Source: JALOLV01 sp046295175
GTDB taxonomy: Bacteria; Bacteroidota; Bacteroidia; Cytophagales; Spirosomataceae
NCBI GenBank assembly: GCA_046295175.1
Contig: JBKBNY010000003.1
Coordinates: forward strand, 1-64,000
Direction: 5' to 3'
Length of the DNA: 64,000 bases
The notes under the pieces are model-generated. The model worked only from the letters and a program-made list of their open reading frames with translations, had not been told where the DNA came from and made no database searches. The translations under genes and the position numbers were made by a program. Shown here in pieces: positions 25,855 through 34,662 of the stretch. Each line of letters opens with the position of its first letter. Positions within the stretch are counted from its first letter, which is position 1.

Positions 25855-28068
25855 ATGAGAAAAACACTACACATTATTTTTATCCTAATTCCTTTTTTAT
25901 CAGTAGGACAATTAATCAAGATAACAAACGTAAAAGATAGAGATTCGGTCGTTTATCAAATAGATTCGTTGAGGTTTCGAGGTGTCTTGTTAAATGGTGG
26001 CTGGAAATACGTCTATCAAGACAATGCAGCCTTTGCAAAACCCGAATTCGATGATAAACAATGGAAAAGCATCTCTATCGACGATGAATTTAGCAAATTC
26101 CCAGCCATCGAAAAAAATACAGTCGGTTGGTTTAGAAAAAAAATAAAAATCGGAGATTCGTTGGTAAATAAACCTTTGATTTTCTCGATAAATATCAAAG
26201 GTGCAGCCGAGATTTATCTCGACGGCAAAAAGATTCATTCTCTTGGTAAAGTTGGGATTAATGGCAAAAAACAGACCTTAAATTTCTTTAAGCAACCATT
26301 GCCATACTCTGTAATATTTGATAAAGCAGGCGAACACACGATTGCTGTTAGGTTTTTGTTTTCTCACACCAGCAAATTATTCGATTTCTACGATTATTTT
26401 CCGCTTAGCATAAGATTTAGAAGGTTAGATGGCTACATAGAATCTACATTCACCGATACAGGAAGAAGTAAAAATACCGAAGGAATCGCTGTGGGTTTCT
26501 TTCTGATGATGGCATTCATCCACTACTTTTTTTACAGATTCTTCCGAAGTAAGAAATATAATTTATCGTTCTTTTTTGCGATGCTGCTTTTCGGGATAAG
26601 TTTTTACTTTTCATCGAGTACAACATTTATTTACACCGATAAAACTATATTTCTATATTCGGTTTTTTTAGAAGATTTTGCCTTTGTTTTGGCTCATTTA
26701 ATCTTGTTATCTGCTGTTTATGAGTTTTTGAATTACCCACGCAGGCTGCTCTATTCGGTTGCTGTTTTTATCATTATTTTAGTCAAAATTCTCACGTTTT
26801 TTGAGTTTGTTGATAATTACTTAGATTTGATAATGTACGTAGGGTTATTGAGCAACTACATCTATTTGATATGGAAATCAATCAAGAATAAAAATCCCGA
26901 TGGAAAAGTTTTGCGAGATGCAGTTTTTACGTTTATGGCAGCTATCGCATTTTTAATAGTTTTGTTGATATTAATCGCTTTTCTTTTTGCATTTCAGGCT
27001 ACATCAATACAATCTGTACTAACAAACTACTGGCTTCCGCTATTTATAAATATGTTTATTGTGGGGCCTCAACTTGCGGTTTCGGGAGCAATTTCGTTGA
27101 GTTTGGCAAAAGAATTTGTAAAAACAAACATTACACTAAAACAGAAAATTGACGAAATTGAACATTTGTCAGCCGAAAAACAGCAAATTTTAGCTACTCA
27201 GAACGAAATTTTAGAAAAGCAAGTAAACGAAAGAACCGAAGAGTTAAAGAAATCGCTCGAAGAACTCCGTGAAACTCAAGACCAATTGGTACAACGTGAA
27301 AAAATGGCATCTTTGGGTGAGCTGACGGCGGGAATCGCCCATGAGATTCAGAACCCTTTGAATTTTGTCAATAATTTCTCTGAAGTTTCTAAAGAACTCA
27401 TCGAAGAATTACAAGAAGAAAGCAGCCGACCAGATGGAGAAAGAGATGCAGGACTCGAAGAAGAAATTTTATCGGATATTAAGAGTAATCTCGAAAAAAT
27501 CAATCATCACGGCAAGCGAGCGAGTAATATCGTGAAAGGGATGCTCGAACACTCTCGTGCAAATTCAGGAGAACGCCAACCTACCGATATTAATGCACTT
27601 TGTGATGAATATTTGCGGCTTTCGTATCATGGTTTACGAGCAAAAGATAAAGCATTTAATGCCGATTTTAAAGCCGAGTTAGACCCTAATTTGCCAAAAG
27701 TTGAAGCAGTTTCGCAGGATTTGGGGAGAGTATTGTTGAATATGATTAACAATGCGTTTTATGCGGTTCAACAAAAGACAAAGTTGGGGATTGATGGATA
27801 CAAACCAACTGTAAAAGTATCAACCCAATTGGATTCTGCCCAAGACTTGATAGTAGTCAGGATTTCGGATAACGGAACTGGGATTCCAGCTTCAATCAAA
27901 CAAAAAATCTTCCAGCCGTTTTTTACCACCAAGCCTACTGGCGAAGGCACGGGTTTGGGCTTGAGTTTAAGTTATGATATTATCACGAAAGGACATAATG
28001 GCACTTTGGATGTAGAATCAGAAGAAGGCGAAGGGACAACATTTATCATTTCTCTTCCTTTTAAGTAA
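25855..28068 (+). CDS. 7TMR-DISM-type histidine kinase 2 of the signalling operon
   Basis: 737 residues. A signal peptide is followed by an extracellular beta-sandwich sensor (about 20-200) with LNGGWKY, WFRKKI and AEIYLDGKKIH segments as in 7TMR-DISM extracellular domains, then about seven transmembrane helices (205-430), a coiled coil, and a kinase core with H496 in AHEIQNPLNFVNNFSEVS. The HATPase domain has LLNMINNAFYAV, DNGTGIP and GEGTGLGLSLSYDI. The C-terminal 270 residues closely match kinase 1, so this is a tandem duplication of the kinase core with a different sensor. The ligand is unknown; DISM sensors often bind carbohydrates. Spacing to the next gene is 36 bp. Confidence 0.9.
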   Translation: MRKTLHIIFILIPFLSVGQLIKITNVKDRDSVVYQIDSLRFRGVLLNGGWKYVYQDNAAFAKPEFDDKQWKSISIDDEFSKFPAIEKNTVGWFRKKIKIGDSLVNKPLIFSINIKGAAEIYLDGKKIHSLGKVGINGKKQTLNFFKQPLPYSVIFDKAGEHTIAVRFLFSHTSKLFDFYDYFPLSIRFRRLDGYIESTFTDTGRSKNTEGIAVGFFLMMAFIHYFFYRFFRSKKYNLSFFFAMLLFGISFYFSSSTTFIYTDKTIFLYSVFLEDFAFVLAHLILLSAVYEFLNYPRRLLYSVAVFIIILVKILTFFEFVDNYLDLIMYVGLLSNYIYLIWKSIKNKNPDGKVLRDAVFTFMAAIAFLIVLLILIAFLFAFQATSIQSVLTNYWLPLFINMFIVGPQLAVSGAISLSLAKEFVKTNITLKQKIDEIEHLSAEKQQILATQNEILEKQVNERTEELKKSLEELRETQDQLVQREKMASLGELTAGIAHEIQNPLNFVNNFSEVSKELIEELQEESSRPDGERDAGLEEEILSDIKSNLEKINHHGKRASNIVKGMLEHSRANSGERQPTDINALCDEYLRLSYHGLRAKDKAFNADFKAELDPNLPKVEAVSQDLGRVLLNMINNAFYAVQQKTKLGIDGYKPTVKVSTQLDSAQDLIVVRISDNGTGIPASIKQKIFQPFFTTKPTGEGTGLGLSLSYDIITKGHNGTLDVESEEGEGTTFIISLPFK

Positions 28069-28104
28069 ATCAATTATTAATTTTACTCCATAAACCCAAT
28101 TATT

Positions 28105-28479
28105 ATGAAAATACTCGTTGTTGATGACGAATTAGACATACAAGACTTATTTCAGCAACGTTTCAGACGTGAAATCAGAAGCGGCGAAATGAGTTTCTCT
28201 TTTGCTACTTCGGGCGAAGAAGCCATCGACTATCTCAACGCACATGAGTCAGAAGCCGTTTTGATTCTTTCAGATATTAACATGCCTGGTATGAGTGGTA
28301 TTGAGTTACTTAAACACATTAAAGCCAGGTATCCCGTGCCGCCACCTTTGGTCATGATGATAACCGCTTATGGAGATGAAGATACCAAACAAAAGGCATT
28401 ATCGCTCGGAGCAAACGATTTTTTGAATAAACCTTTAGATTTTTCAGAACTAAAAGAGAGATTAAAACACATTGAGTAA
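28105..28479 (+). CDS. Single-domain response regulator (receiver only)
   Basis: 124 residues, one receiver domain: acidic D7-D8, phospho-acceptor D57 in ILSDINMPG, T in MMITAYGDED and K in FLNKPLD. It has no output domain, so it probably relays phosphate or acts by protein contact. It lies between the two kinases and the receiver-cyclase, and its N-terminal half (LFQQRFRREIRSGE) is clearly related to that of the next gene (LIRQKFRRQIREQ), suggesting duplication. Confidence 0.9.
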   Translation: MKILVVDDELDIQDLFQQRFRREIRSGEMSFSFATSGEEAIDYLNAHESEAVLILSDINMPGMSGIELLKHIKARYPVPPPLVMMITAYGDEDTKQKALSLGANDFLNKPLDFSELKERLKHIE

Positions 28480-28541
28480 GCAAAGATTTACTTGAAAATC
28501 ATAAATACTAATCCTGAAATAAACCCCAAACATCATTTTCG

Positions 28542-29585
28542 ATGGCTAAAATATTAGTAGTAGATGACGAACCAGATTTGGAGCAATTGATACGTCAGAA
28601 ATTTCGTCGTCAAATCCGCGAACAAAAATATGAATTTCTTTTTGCTCAAAACGGACAAGAAGCTATTGACAAAATCCAGCAGGAGCCGGATGTTGATATG
28701 GTTTTGAGTGATATTAATATGCCTGTTATTGATGGGCTAACTTTGCTCTCAAAAATTGCCGAAATCAGCCCGATTATCAAGGCTGTGATTATTTCGGCTT
28801 ATGGCGATATGGATAATATCCGTACTGCCATGAATCGAGGTGCATTCGATTTCTTGACAAAACCCGTTGATTTCACCGATTTAGAAATCACGATGCAGAA
28901 AACCCTCGAACACGTAAAACAACTCCACGATACCCTCAACGCTATCAAAGAAAATAATATTTTGAGGATGTACGTTGACGAAAACGTTCTGAATTTCATG
29001 AACCGTCGTGAGTTTGAAACCTCAATGACAGCCAATGAAACCATAGATGCCTCGGTTGTTTTTATGGATATTTGTGGATTTACTGCTATTTCGGAGCGTG
29101 AAAAACCCGATACCGTAGTGAGGCTTATCAATAAATATTTTGATGTAATGGTCAAGGGAATCATCGCACATGATGGTATTGTAGATAAGTTTATGGGAGA
29201 TGCCGTAATGGCGATTTTTAAAGGTGATTATCACCTCGATAGAGCTATTGAAGCAAGTTTGATGGTCAGAAACCAGATTGATACAATCCAAGACCCACTC
29301 GAAGGGAAATCTGACTTTTTGCCCAAAGTTGCTATCGGTATCAAGAGTGGAGAGATGATTTCGGGTAATATTGGCTCTGTAACCCTCAAAAGATTAGATT
29401 ATACCGTAATCGGTGATACTGTAAATACTGCCCAAAGGCTTCAATCTGTAGCCAAAGCAGGGCAGATTATCATCGGTGAGAGTGATTATAATTTGATAAA
29501 AGATTCGTTTAATTGTCAACAAGTCGATACCGTAACGCTTAAAAACAAGTCGAATCCGGTGGTGATTTATGAAGTAATTTCTTAA
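28542..29585 (+). CDS. Receiver fused to class III adenylate/guanylate cyclase
   Basis: 347 residues. Residues 1-125 are a receiver with D8-D9 and phospho-acceptor D57 (SDINMP). After a helical linker, residues 165-347 are a class III cyclase: metal-binding D176 (FMDICGFT) and D220 (KFMGDAV), purine-specifying K216 and D286 (RLDYTVIG), and transition-state N295 and R299 (VNTAQRL). The Lys/Asp pair predicts ATP, hence cAMP, rather than GTP. It likely works as a homodimer in the cytoplasm and is controlled by the kinases upstream. The next gene starts one base after its stop. A cNMP-binding membrane protein is encoded at 6904. Confidence 0.9.
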   Translation: MAKILVVDDEPDLEQLIRQKFRRQIREQKYEFLFAQNGQEAIDKIQQEPDVDMVLSDINMPVIDGLTLLSKIAEISPIIKAVIISAYGDMDNIRTAMNRGAFDFLTKPVDFTDLEITMQKTLEHVKQLHDTLNAIKENNILRMYVDENVLNFMNRREFETSMTANETIDASVVFMDICGFTAISEREKPDTVVRLINKYFDVMVKGIIAHDGIVDKFMGDAVMAIFKGDYHLDRAIEASLMVRNQIDTIQDPLEGKSDFLPKVAIGIKSGEMISGNIGSVTLKRLDYTVIGDTVNTAQRLQSVAKAGQIIIGESDYNLIKDSFNCQQVDTVTLKNKSNPVVIYEVIS

Positions 29586-29586
29586 A

Positions 29587-30168
29587 ATGGATATTCAGTC
29601 AGCCGAAAAATTTATAATCCAAACTTTAGAAAAGAGTCTTTCGCCAACTCTTTTCTATCACGGGATTCATCATACCTTTGATGTCGTTGATGCTTCGGCA
29701 AAAATCGCCGTGGCTGAAGGAATTACCGATGAAGAATCGTTAATTTTACTGAAAACTGCCGCACTTTATCATGATGTGGGATTCATAACGACATACAAAG
29801 GACACGAAGAAGAAGGCTGCCGAATCGCTAAAGCTACGCTACCGAATTGGAATTACTCGACTGAACAAATTGAACAAATCTGCGGAATGATAATGGCGAC
29901 TCAGATTCCGCAAAATCCTCAAAATTTACTCCAACAAATCATTGCCGATGCCGATTTAGATTATCTCGGTCGTGATGATTTTGAGCCAATCGCCGATTCA
30001 CTTTTCCGAGAACTTTCTGCCCGAATTATGGTAACAGATATTGACGTTTGGAATCAGATTCAGGTCAAATTTATTTCTGCCCATCATTATTGGACTGCAT
30101 CAGAAATCGCATTGCGAGATAATAAAAAACGCCAAAATTTAGATAAAGTGAAAAGTTTACTTTTGTAG
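29587..30168 (+). CDS. HD-domain phosphohydrolase
   Basis: 193 residues. The HD signature is present: HGIHHTFDVV near residue 27, LYHDVGF near residue 60, GHEEEGC, and ADADLDYLGR near residue 120, which would bind one or two metals. Such proteins hydrolyse phosphate esters of nucleotides. The single-base gap to the cyclase gene suggests strict coupling, so it may turn over a nucleotide signal made by the cyclase, but this is inference. It does not carry the GYP motif of cyclic-di-GMP enzymes. It is the last gene of the operon and meets rnz tail to tail with 2 bp between them. Confidence 0.8.
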   Translation: MDIQSAEKFIIQTLEKSLSPTLFYHGIHHTFDVVDASAKIAVAEGITDEESLILLKTAALYHDVGFITTYKGHEEEGCRIAKATLPNWNYSTEQIEQICGMIMATQIPQNPQNLLQQIIADADLDYLGRDDFEPIADSLFRELSARIMVTDIDVWNQIQVKFISAHHYWTASEIALRDNKKRQNLDKVKSLLL

Positions 30169-30170
30169 GT

Positions 30171-31082
30171 TTAAATCTTATAGGTATCTCCTTCAATCGC
30201 CAATTTTGTATTCTCAAAAACTGATTGAGCTTCGGCCAAGTGTCCGCTCAAATCATCGTATCTCGACGAATAATGCCCGATAATTAACTGTTTTGCATTC
30301 GATTTTTGAGCAATCGTTGCTGCTTGTTTGGCAGTCGAATGATTGGTTTTAATGGCCCTTTGCAGCTCATTCTCAGTAAATGTGGCTTCATGGAATAGCG
30401 TATCTACACCCTTGATTTGTTCGATTTTATGCTCGTCATAAGCAGTATCTGAGCAATACGCAAATGACTTTGGTGTTGTGGGTTCGGTTGTGAAATCGCT
30501 GCATAGATAGACCTTTCCAGTCAATTCATCCGTAACGTCTTGTCCATTTTTGAGTTGATGAATGTAAGGAATTGGGAAATTTTCGGGCAATTTCTCTTTG
30601 ATGATTTTACGTTTTGGTTGTTTTTCTTTGAATAAAAATCCACAGCATGGGATTCGGTGTTGAAGTGGAATCGTCTCGACGGTAATTAACGGATGGTCGA
30701 GAATCAACTGGGCTTTTTCGGGTTCGGTTTCTATAAAATTTACTTTGAAATTCAAGATACTTTCAGAATGCTTAAATTGAATCGTCAGGATTTCGGCCAA
30801 ACCACGAGGTCCAACGATTGTCATGTCTTCGGTTCGGCGATTTAAACTGAGCGAAGAAAGCAACCCAACCAGACCAAAGTAATGGTCGCCGTGTAGATGG
30901 CTTATGAAAATATGACGCATACGAGTATGCCGAATTTTTTGCTCTTGGAGGCGATACTGCGTAGCTTCACCACAATCTATCAAAAAGTATTCGTTATCTA
31001 CCGTAAGCAGATAAGCCGAAGGATTGCGGGTGAGAGTTGGGGTTGCAGAGCCTGTTCCGAGAACGGTAAATTCAAAATTCAT
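30171..31082 (-). CDS. rnz: Ribonuclease Z
   Basis: 303 residues, metallo-beta-lactamase fold. It has LGTGSATPTLTRNPSAYLL at the N-terminus, the HxHxDH zinc motif in FISHLHGDHYFGLVGLL (about residue 60), CSDTAYDE, HEATFTE and the C-terminal IIGHYSSRY. The length and motifs fit tRNase Z, which trims the 3' trailer of tRNA precursors. It follows the STAS-domain gene with a terminator-like hairpin between, an order often seen in Bacteroidota. Confidence 0.95.
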   Translation of the reverse strand: MNFEFTVLGTGSATPTLTRNPSAYLLTVDNEYFLIDCGEATQYRLQEQKIRHTRMRHIFISHLHGDHYFGLVGLLSSLSLNRRTEDMTIVGPRGLAEILTIQFKHSESILNFKVNFIETEPEKAQLILDHPLITVETIPLQHRIPCCGFLFKEKQPKRKIIKEKLPENFPIPYIHQLKNGQDVTDELTGKVYLCSDFTTEPTTPKSFAYCSDTAYDEHKIEQIKGVDTLFHEATFTENELQRAIKTNHSTAKQAATIAQKSNAKQLIIGHYSSRYDDLSGHLAEAQSVFENTKLAIEGDTYKI

Positions 31083-31133
31083 AAGCAGTTAATTTTGTTT
31101 GAGAGGTATTTTCTCACTTGGTTTAAAAACAAA

Positions 31134-31166
31134 AGACGTACCATGTTTTAACAAAATGGTACGTCT
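31134..31166. terminator. Terminator-like hairpin between STAS gene and rnz
   Basis: AGACGTACCAT / ATGGTACGTCT, a perfect 11 bp stem with an 11-base loop, 26 bp past the stop of the minus-strand STAS gene and 52 bp ahead of rnz. It suggests the two genes are separate transcription units. Confidence 0.7.
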
Positions 31167-31191
31167 AAAGGTTTGATTTTCGGTCTTCTGA

Positions 31192-31611
31192 TTAATCTCT
31201 TTCGTCGAAACTCCCTTCACTATCAAATCCGTACTCATCGTCTTCTTCTTCACGAAAATCGTTTTCGAGTTCGTTCATGAATACTGCGTCGATGGCTTCA
31301 TCGGTAGTAGGCAAAATCAATAAATCAGGTATAGCAGCTGAGTCGATTGTCTCGATAATATCATCATCTTTGGTGGCTACAACAAACAATCCACCTTCGG
31401 CACGGCATGCTTTTGTGGCTTTACGAATCAGGCTCAATCCATCGTTATCAATCTCTTTGATATTCGTAAAATCTACAATCATATTTGTGTAGCCTTCACG
31501 ATACAATACGATAACCATTTTCTCGAATGGCCCTGCGATGTTTTCTCCAAACTTGCTCTCATCCAACGAAATCAAAGCGTATTGTTCCGTTTTGTCAATA
31601 TTGTAATTCAT
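31192..31611 (-). CDS. STAS-domain protein (anti-sigma-factor antagonist-like)
   Basis: 139 residues: a STAS domain (about 1-105) and an acidic tail (EEEDDEYGFDSEGSFDERD). In SpoIIAA-type antagonists the phosphorylated Ser sits in a DSSG motif; here the text is IDNDGLSLI, so the usual Ser is replaced by Asp. That could lock it in a phospho-mimic state or show a different role. No anti-sigma kinase or PP2C phosphatase is nearby. It lies between purC and rnz, with its own terminator. Confidence 0.8.
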   Translation of the reverse strand: MNYNIDKTEQYALISLDESKFGENIAGPFEKMVIVLYREGYTNMIVDFTNIKEIDNDGLSLIRKATKACRAEGGLFVVATKDDDIIETIDSAAIPDLLILPTTDEAIDAVFMNELENDFREEEDDEYGFDSEGSFDERD

Positions 31612-31838
31612 ATAAATAGGGTAAAGAATCTAAGGTCAAGTACTGTTGCTAAATTATTTTGAATAGCTTGATTTATTCTAAAAAATTAAAATTCCTATTA
31701 ATGGTTAACCTTTAGGAATGGTTGATAATCAAATCATTAAGAGCCTCGATTAACAATTAACAAATTTTGATTAACTACTTAAAAAAAGAATTTTCTCGCC
31801 TTGACTCGTTATTTAACGCTACAAATTTAAAAGTTATT

Positions 31839-32780
31839 CTACAAATTCTTAAAAAATTGGTTGATATTTCCTTCTACTCTCGCCAAAACATCACCTTCGT
31901 TGGCTGGTACGAAAGCTTCGCCCGTTACTTTTTCGTAGAGTTCGATATATCTTGTGCTGATTTCTTGCACTTTTTCATCGGTCATTTCGGGTACTGTTTG
32001 ACCATCTTTTCCCTGAAAACCATTGGCAATCAACCATTCTCTAACAAACTCTTTTGATAATTGTTTTTGAGAAAGCCCTTTTTCTTGATTTTCTTGGTAA
32101 GTATCGGCATAAAAATACCTCGACGAATCGGGGGTATGAACTTCATCAATCAGATAAATAACACCATCTTTTTGACCAAATTCGTATTTGGTATCCACCA
32201 AAATCAAACCTTGCTCGGCAGCCATTTCGGTGCCTTTTGCAAAAAGAGCCAAAGCGTATTTTTCGAGTTGGGTGTATTCTTCTTCCGAAACTAAACCTTT
32301 CGCAATTATTTCTTCTCTCGAAATATCCTCATCGTGTCCTTCGTGGGCTTTGGTGGTTGGGGTGATAATAGGCGTTGGCAATTTATCATTTTCTTTCAAA
32401 CCTTCGGGAAGCGTAACTCCGCACAAAACTCGTAAGCCAGATTTGTAAGTACGCCACGCATGACCAGCCAAATAGCCACGCACAACCATCTCTACTGGAT
32501 AGGTTTGGCAACGGATTCCGACCGAAACATTGGGGTCGGGTGTGGCAAGAAGCCAATTCGGAACAATATCTTTGGTTGCTTTTAAGAATTTGGCGGCAAT
32601 CTGATTCAGTACTTGTCCTTTAAATGGAATCGGACGAGGTAAAATTACATCAAATGCCGAAATGCGGTCTGATGCCACCATGACGATTTTATCGCCAAAA
32701 TCATAAACATCTCTTACTTTTCCTCTGTAAAAACCCGTTTGGGCTTCAAATTTGAAATTGGTTTCTTTGATTGCGTTCAC
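31839..32780 (-). CDS. purC: Phosphoribosylaminoimidazole-succinocarboxamide synthase
   Basis: 313 residues from a GTG start at 32780; no ATG fits. Typical SAICAR synthetase segments: FYRGKVRDVYDFGDKIVMVASDRISAFD-like text, YLAGHAWRTY, GLILVDTKYEFGQ, IDEVHTPDSSR and SKEFVREWL. The enzyme joins CAIR and aspartate using ATP, step 8 of purine synthesis. It has the longer, yeast-like form common in Bacteroidota. No other purine gene is near. A perfect 21 bp palindrome lies just upstream, between it and the TPR gene. Confidence 0.95.
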   Translation of the reverse strand: MNAIKETNFKFEAQTGFYRGKVRDVYDFGDKIVMVASDRISAFDVILPRPIPFKGQVLNQIAAKFLKATKDIVPNWLLATPDPNVSVGIRCQTYPVEMVVRGYLAGHAWRTYKSGLRVLCGVTLPEGLKENDKLPTPIITPTTKAHEGHDEDISREEIIAKGLVSEEEYTQLEKYALALFAKGTEMAAEQGLILVDTKYEFGQKDGVIYLIDEVHTPDSSRYFYADTYQENQEKGLSQKQLSKEFVREWLIANGFQGKDGQTVPEMTDEKVQEISTRYIELYEKVTGEAFVPANEGDVLARVEGNINQFFKNL

Positions 32781-32797
32781 AACTTATCTATTTTAAT

Positions 32798-32818
32798 AAA
32801 CGACTTTCAAAGTCGTTT
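32798..32818. terminator. Palindrome AAACGACTTTcAAAGTCGTTT
   Basis: Perfect 10+1+10 inverted repeat, 6 bp past the stop of the minus-strand TPR gene and 17 bp ahead of purC. It likely ends the Bat-like unit. Confidence 0.55.
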
Positions 32819-32824
32819 TACAAT

Positions 32825-33565
32825 TTACCAGTCTTTTTTTGATTCTTTTTGGCCGTTTCCTTTGCGTTTTCGTACGTACTGAATCTCATTGCTTTTCATT
32901 GATTCGAGTACTTGAAGAGCTTTCTCGCGGCTCATATTTTCGGGCTTTTGCGATTCCAATTCTTCATCTTTTTCGTCGCTTTTCTCAATCATCCCCGAGG
33001 CCATCTGTTCTTGTTGCTCTTGTTGTTGATTATTCGGCGGTGGTGGCGGAGGGTTTGGTGGAAGTTTCTTCTTGAGTAATTCATAATTGAACCTCGCAAC
33101 TTGATTTGATGGATTTTTTTGTAATGCTTCTTTGAATAGTTGCAGAGCCAAAACACTGTCTTTATTCATTACATTCAAGACCCCAAGTTGAACCTGTGCC
33201 TGCGAGACTAATTCTACATCCGAAATCCTCAATAATTTGCGGTATTCTTCTTTGGCATTGGTGGTATCGCTCAGTAAAAAGTAAGTATTTGCCAAATTCA
33301 TCCTAACCGAAGGCTCAACGATTAATGCTCCATCGGTGAGCTTTTTGTAGAAAAACAAGGCCTTTTTATAATTTTTCTGAGCATAAGCCTTGCTTGCTTC
33401 TTGTTTCCACGAGTTGCGTTCGGCTATACTCGACAAAGAAGTAAGGTTATTCAGAAAAAGGATGATATAAAATATGATTTGATGCAAAGTATTTTTTGGG
33501 TTTCTTGTTTCTGGATTCTTGCTTCTGGTTGCTTGCTTCTTGCTTCTTTCTTCTCTTGTCCGCAT
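32825..33565 (-). CDS. BatC-like TPR protein
   Basis: 246 residues as called from the ATG at 33565. The first 25 residues (MRTREERSKKQATRSKNPET...) are encoded by simple-sequence DNA; a TTG start just after it would put the hydrophobic stretch IIFYIILFLNNL at the N-terminus, giving a normal signal or anchor. About three TPR units (60-165) are followed by a Pro-rich run (PPNPPPPPP), a Gln-rich stretch, and a charged C-terminus, all typical of BatC of the Bacteroides aerotolerance locus. It follows the VWA gene by 47 bp. Confidence 0.7.
   Translation of the reverse strand: MRTREERSKKQATRSKNPETRNPKNTLHQIIFYIILFLNNLTSLSSIAERNSWKQEASKAYAQKNYKKALFFYKKLTDGALIVEPSVRMNLANTYFLLSDTTNAKEEYRKLLRISDVELVSQAQVQLGVLNVMNKDSVLALQLFKEALQKNPSNQVARFNYELLKKKLPPNPPPPPPNNQQQEQQEQMASGMIEKSDEKDEELESQKPENMSREKALQVLESMKSNEIQYVRKRKGNGQKESKKDW
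33490..33556. repeat. Simple-sequence tract (CTTCTTG/TTTCTTG)
   Basis: A degenerate run of TTTCTTG / GCTTCTTG units. A shorter tract of the same kind is at 24340-24375. Both sit at the 5' end of a gene and blur its start codon. Confidence 0.6.
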
Positions 33566-33612
33566 CGGCGGTCCGATAAATTCTTTTGTCTGATTACTTA
33601 AAACAAATTAAT

Positions 33613-34575
33613 TCATATTTTAATTGTTCTGACTGTAACCAAAATATCGACTACGAGCAAAACCAAAGCCAAAATTAAGAAATAATAGTATTTGTTATTC
33701 TGAACGGTAAACATTCTTGTATCAATTAGCCTATTTTCGATGTTATTGATGGCTTTTAGAATTTCTACAACTTGGTTTCGCTGTTGGCTCAATTCAAAAT
33801 ATTGTCCGCCGAGACTCGTAACAAGTTTTTTCAAAAATACAGCATCGAGCCTTGTGATGATTTCGTTACCGTTTTCGTCTTTTTTGAAACCATCATTGGT
33901 TTTGATTTTTCCACCCTCGCGAGTACCAACTCCCAGAACCATCAGATTTATCTGGTTTCGTTTGAATTCTTGAATGTTTTGAGGGTTCAAATCTCCAAAA
34001 TCTTCACCATCGGTTATGAGTGCAATCACCTTTGCTTTTTTGGCGGATGTGGCGTTTTTGATGAATTTCTGATTGATTATTTCAAATGCCGAATTGAGAT
34101 TTGTACCACTTTCGGCGATAAGATTTGAATTTAGCCTTTGGATAAATAATTTGATGGCTTCTTGGTCGAATGTCAATGGAGAATGCACAAAAGCATCCGA
34201 CGAAAAAATGATTATCCCGATACGGTTTGATTTCAGAATGTGCAGATTATTGATAAGCTCAAATTTGAATTTTTCGAGTCTGGATGGCTCAATATCATTG
34301 GCATCCATCGATTTTGAAAGGTCAATCGCAAAGTAAATGTCTTTGCCAGTGGCTTGGGCTTCGCGTTCGGTTACGCCGAAACTGGGGCCGAGTAATCCTA
34401 AAATTAATAATCCAAAATAAATAGAACGAAGGATAAACTTAACAATGACCGAACGAGCCGTGGTTTGGAGTTTGTATGCAATCCAAAACGTGCGAGCAAG
34501 GTAGATTAGATATATGCCAGCAAACATATAAATAAACATGTACTCGACGGTTGAAAGTGTTTTGCTCCAAATCAT
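33613..34575 (-). CDS. BatB/BatA-like VWA-domain membrane protein
   Basis: 320 residues. Two N-terminal transmembrane helices (about 12-30 and 48-66), a von Willebrand A domain (about 85-285) and one C-terminal helix (about 297-316). The metal-ion site is complete: AIDLSKSMD (DxSxS), SGTNLNSAF (Thr) and ITDGEDFGD (Asp). This arrangement is that of BatA/BatB. Only this gene and the BatC-like gene are present; moxR and batD are missing from the neighbourhood, so the module is partial. Start MIWSKTL at 34575 is typical. Confidence 0.85.
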   Translation of the reverse strand: MIWSKTLSTVEYMFIYMFAGIYLIYLARTFWIAYKLQTTARSVIVKFILRSIYFGLLILGLLGPSFGVTEREAQATGKDIYFAIDLSKSMDANDIEPSRLEKFKFELINNLHILKSNRIGIIIFSSDAFVHSPLTFDQEAIKLFIQRLNSNLIAESGTNLNSAFEIINQKFIKNATSAKKAKVIALITDGEDFGDLNPQNIQEFKRNQINLMVLGVGTREGGKIKTNDGFKKDENGNEIITRLDAVFLKKLVTSLGGQYFELSQQRNQVVEILKAINNIENRLIDTRMFTVQNNKYYYFLILALVLLVVDILVTVRTIKI

Positions 34576-34662
34576 TTATTATAGATATTACTTGCAGAGA
34601 AGTGTTGTAAATTTACGATGAATAATTCGAGAAATTCGGATTATTCGAGTGATTCCGAAAAA

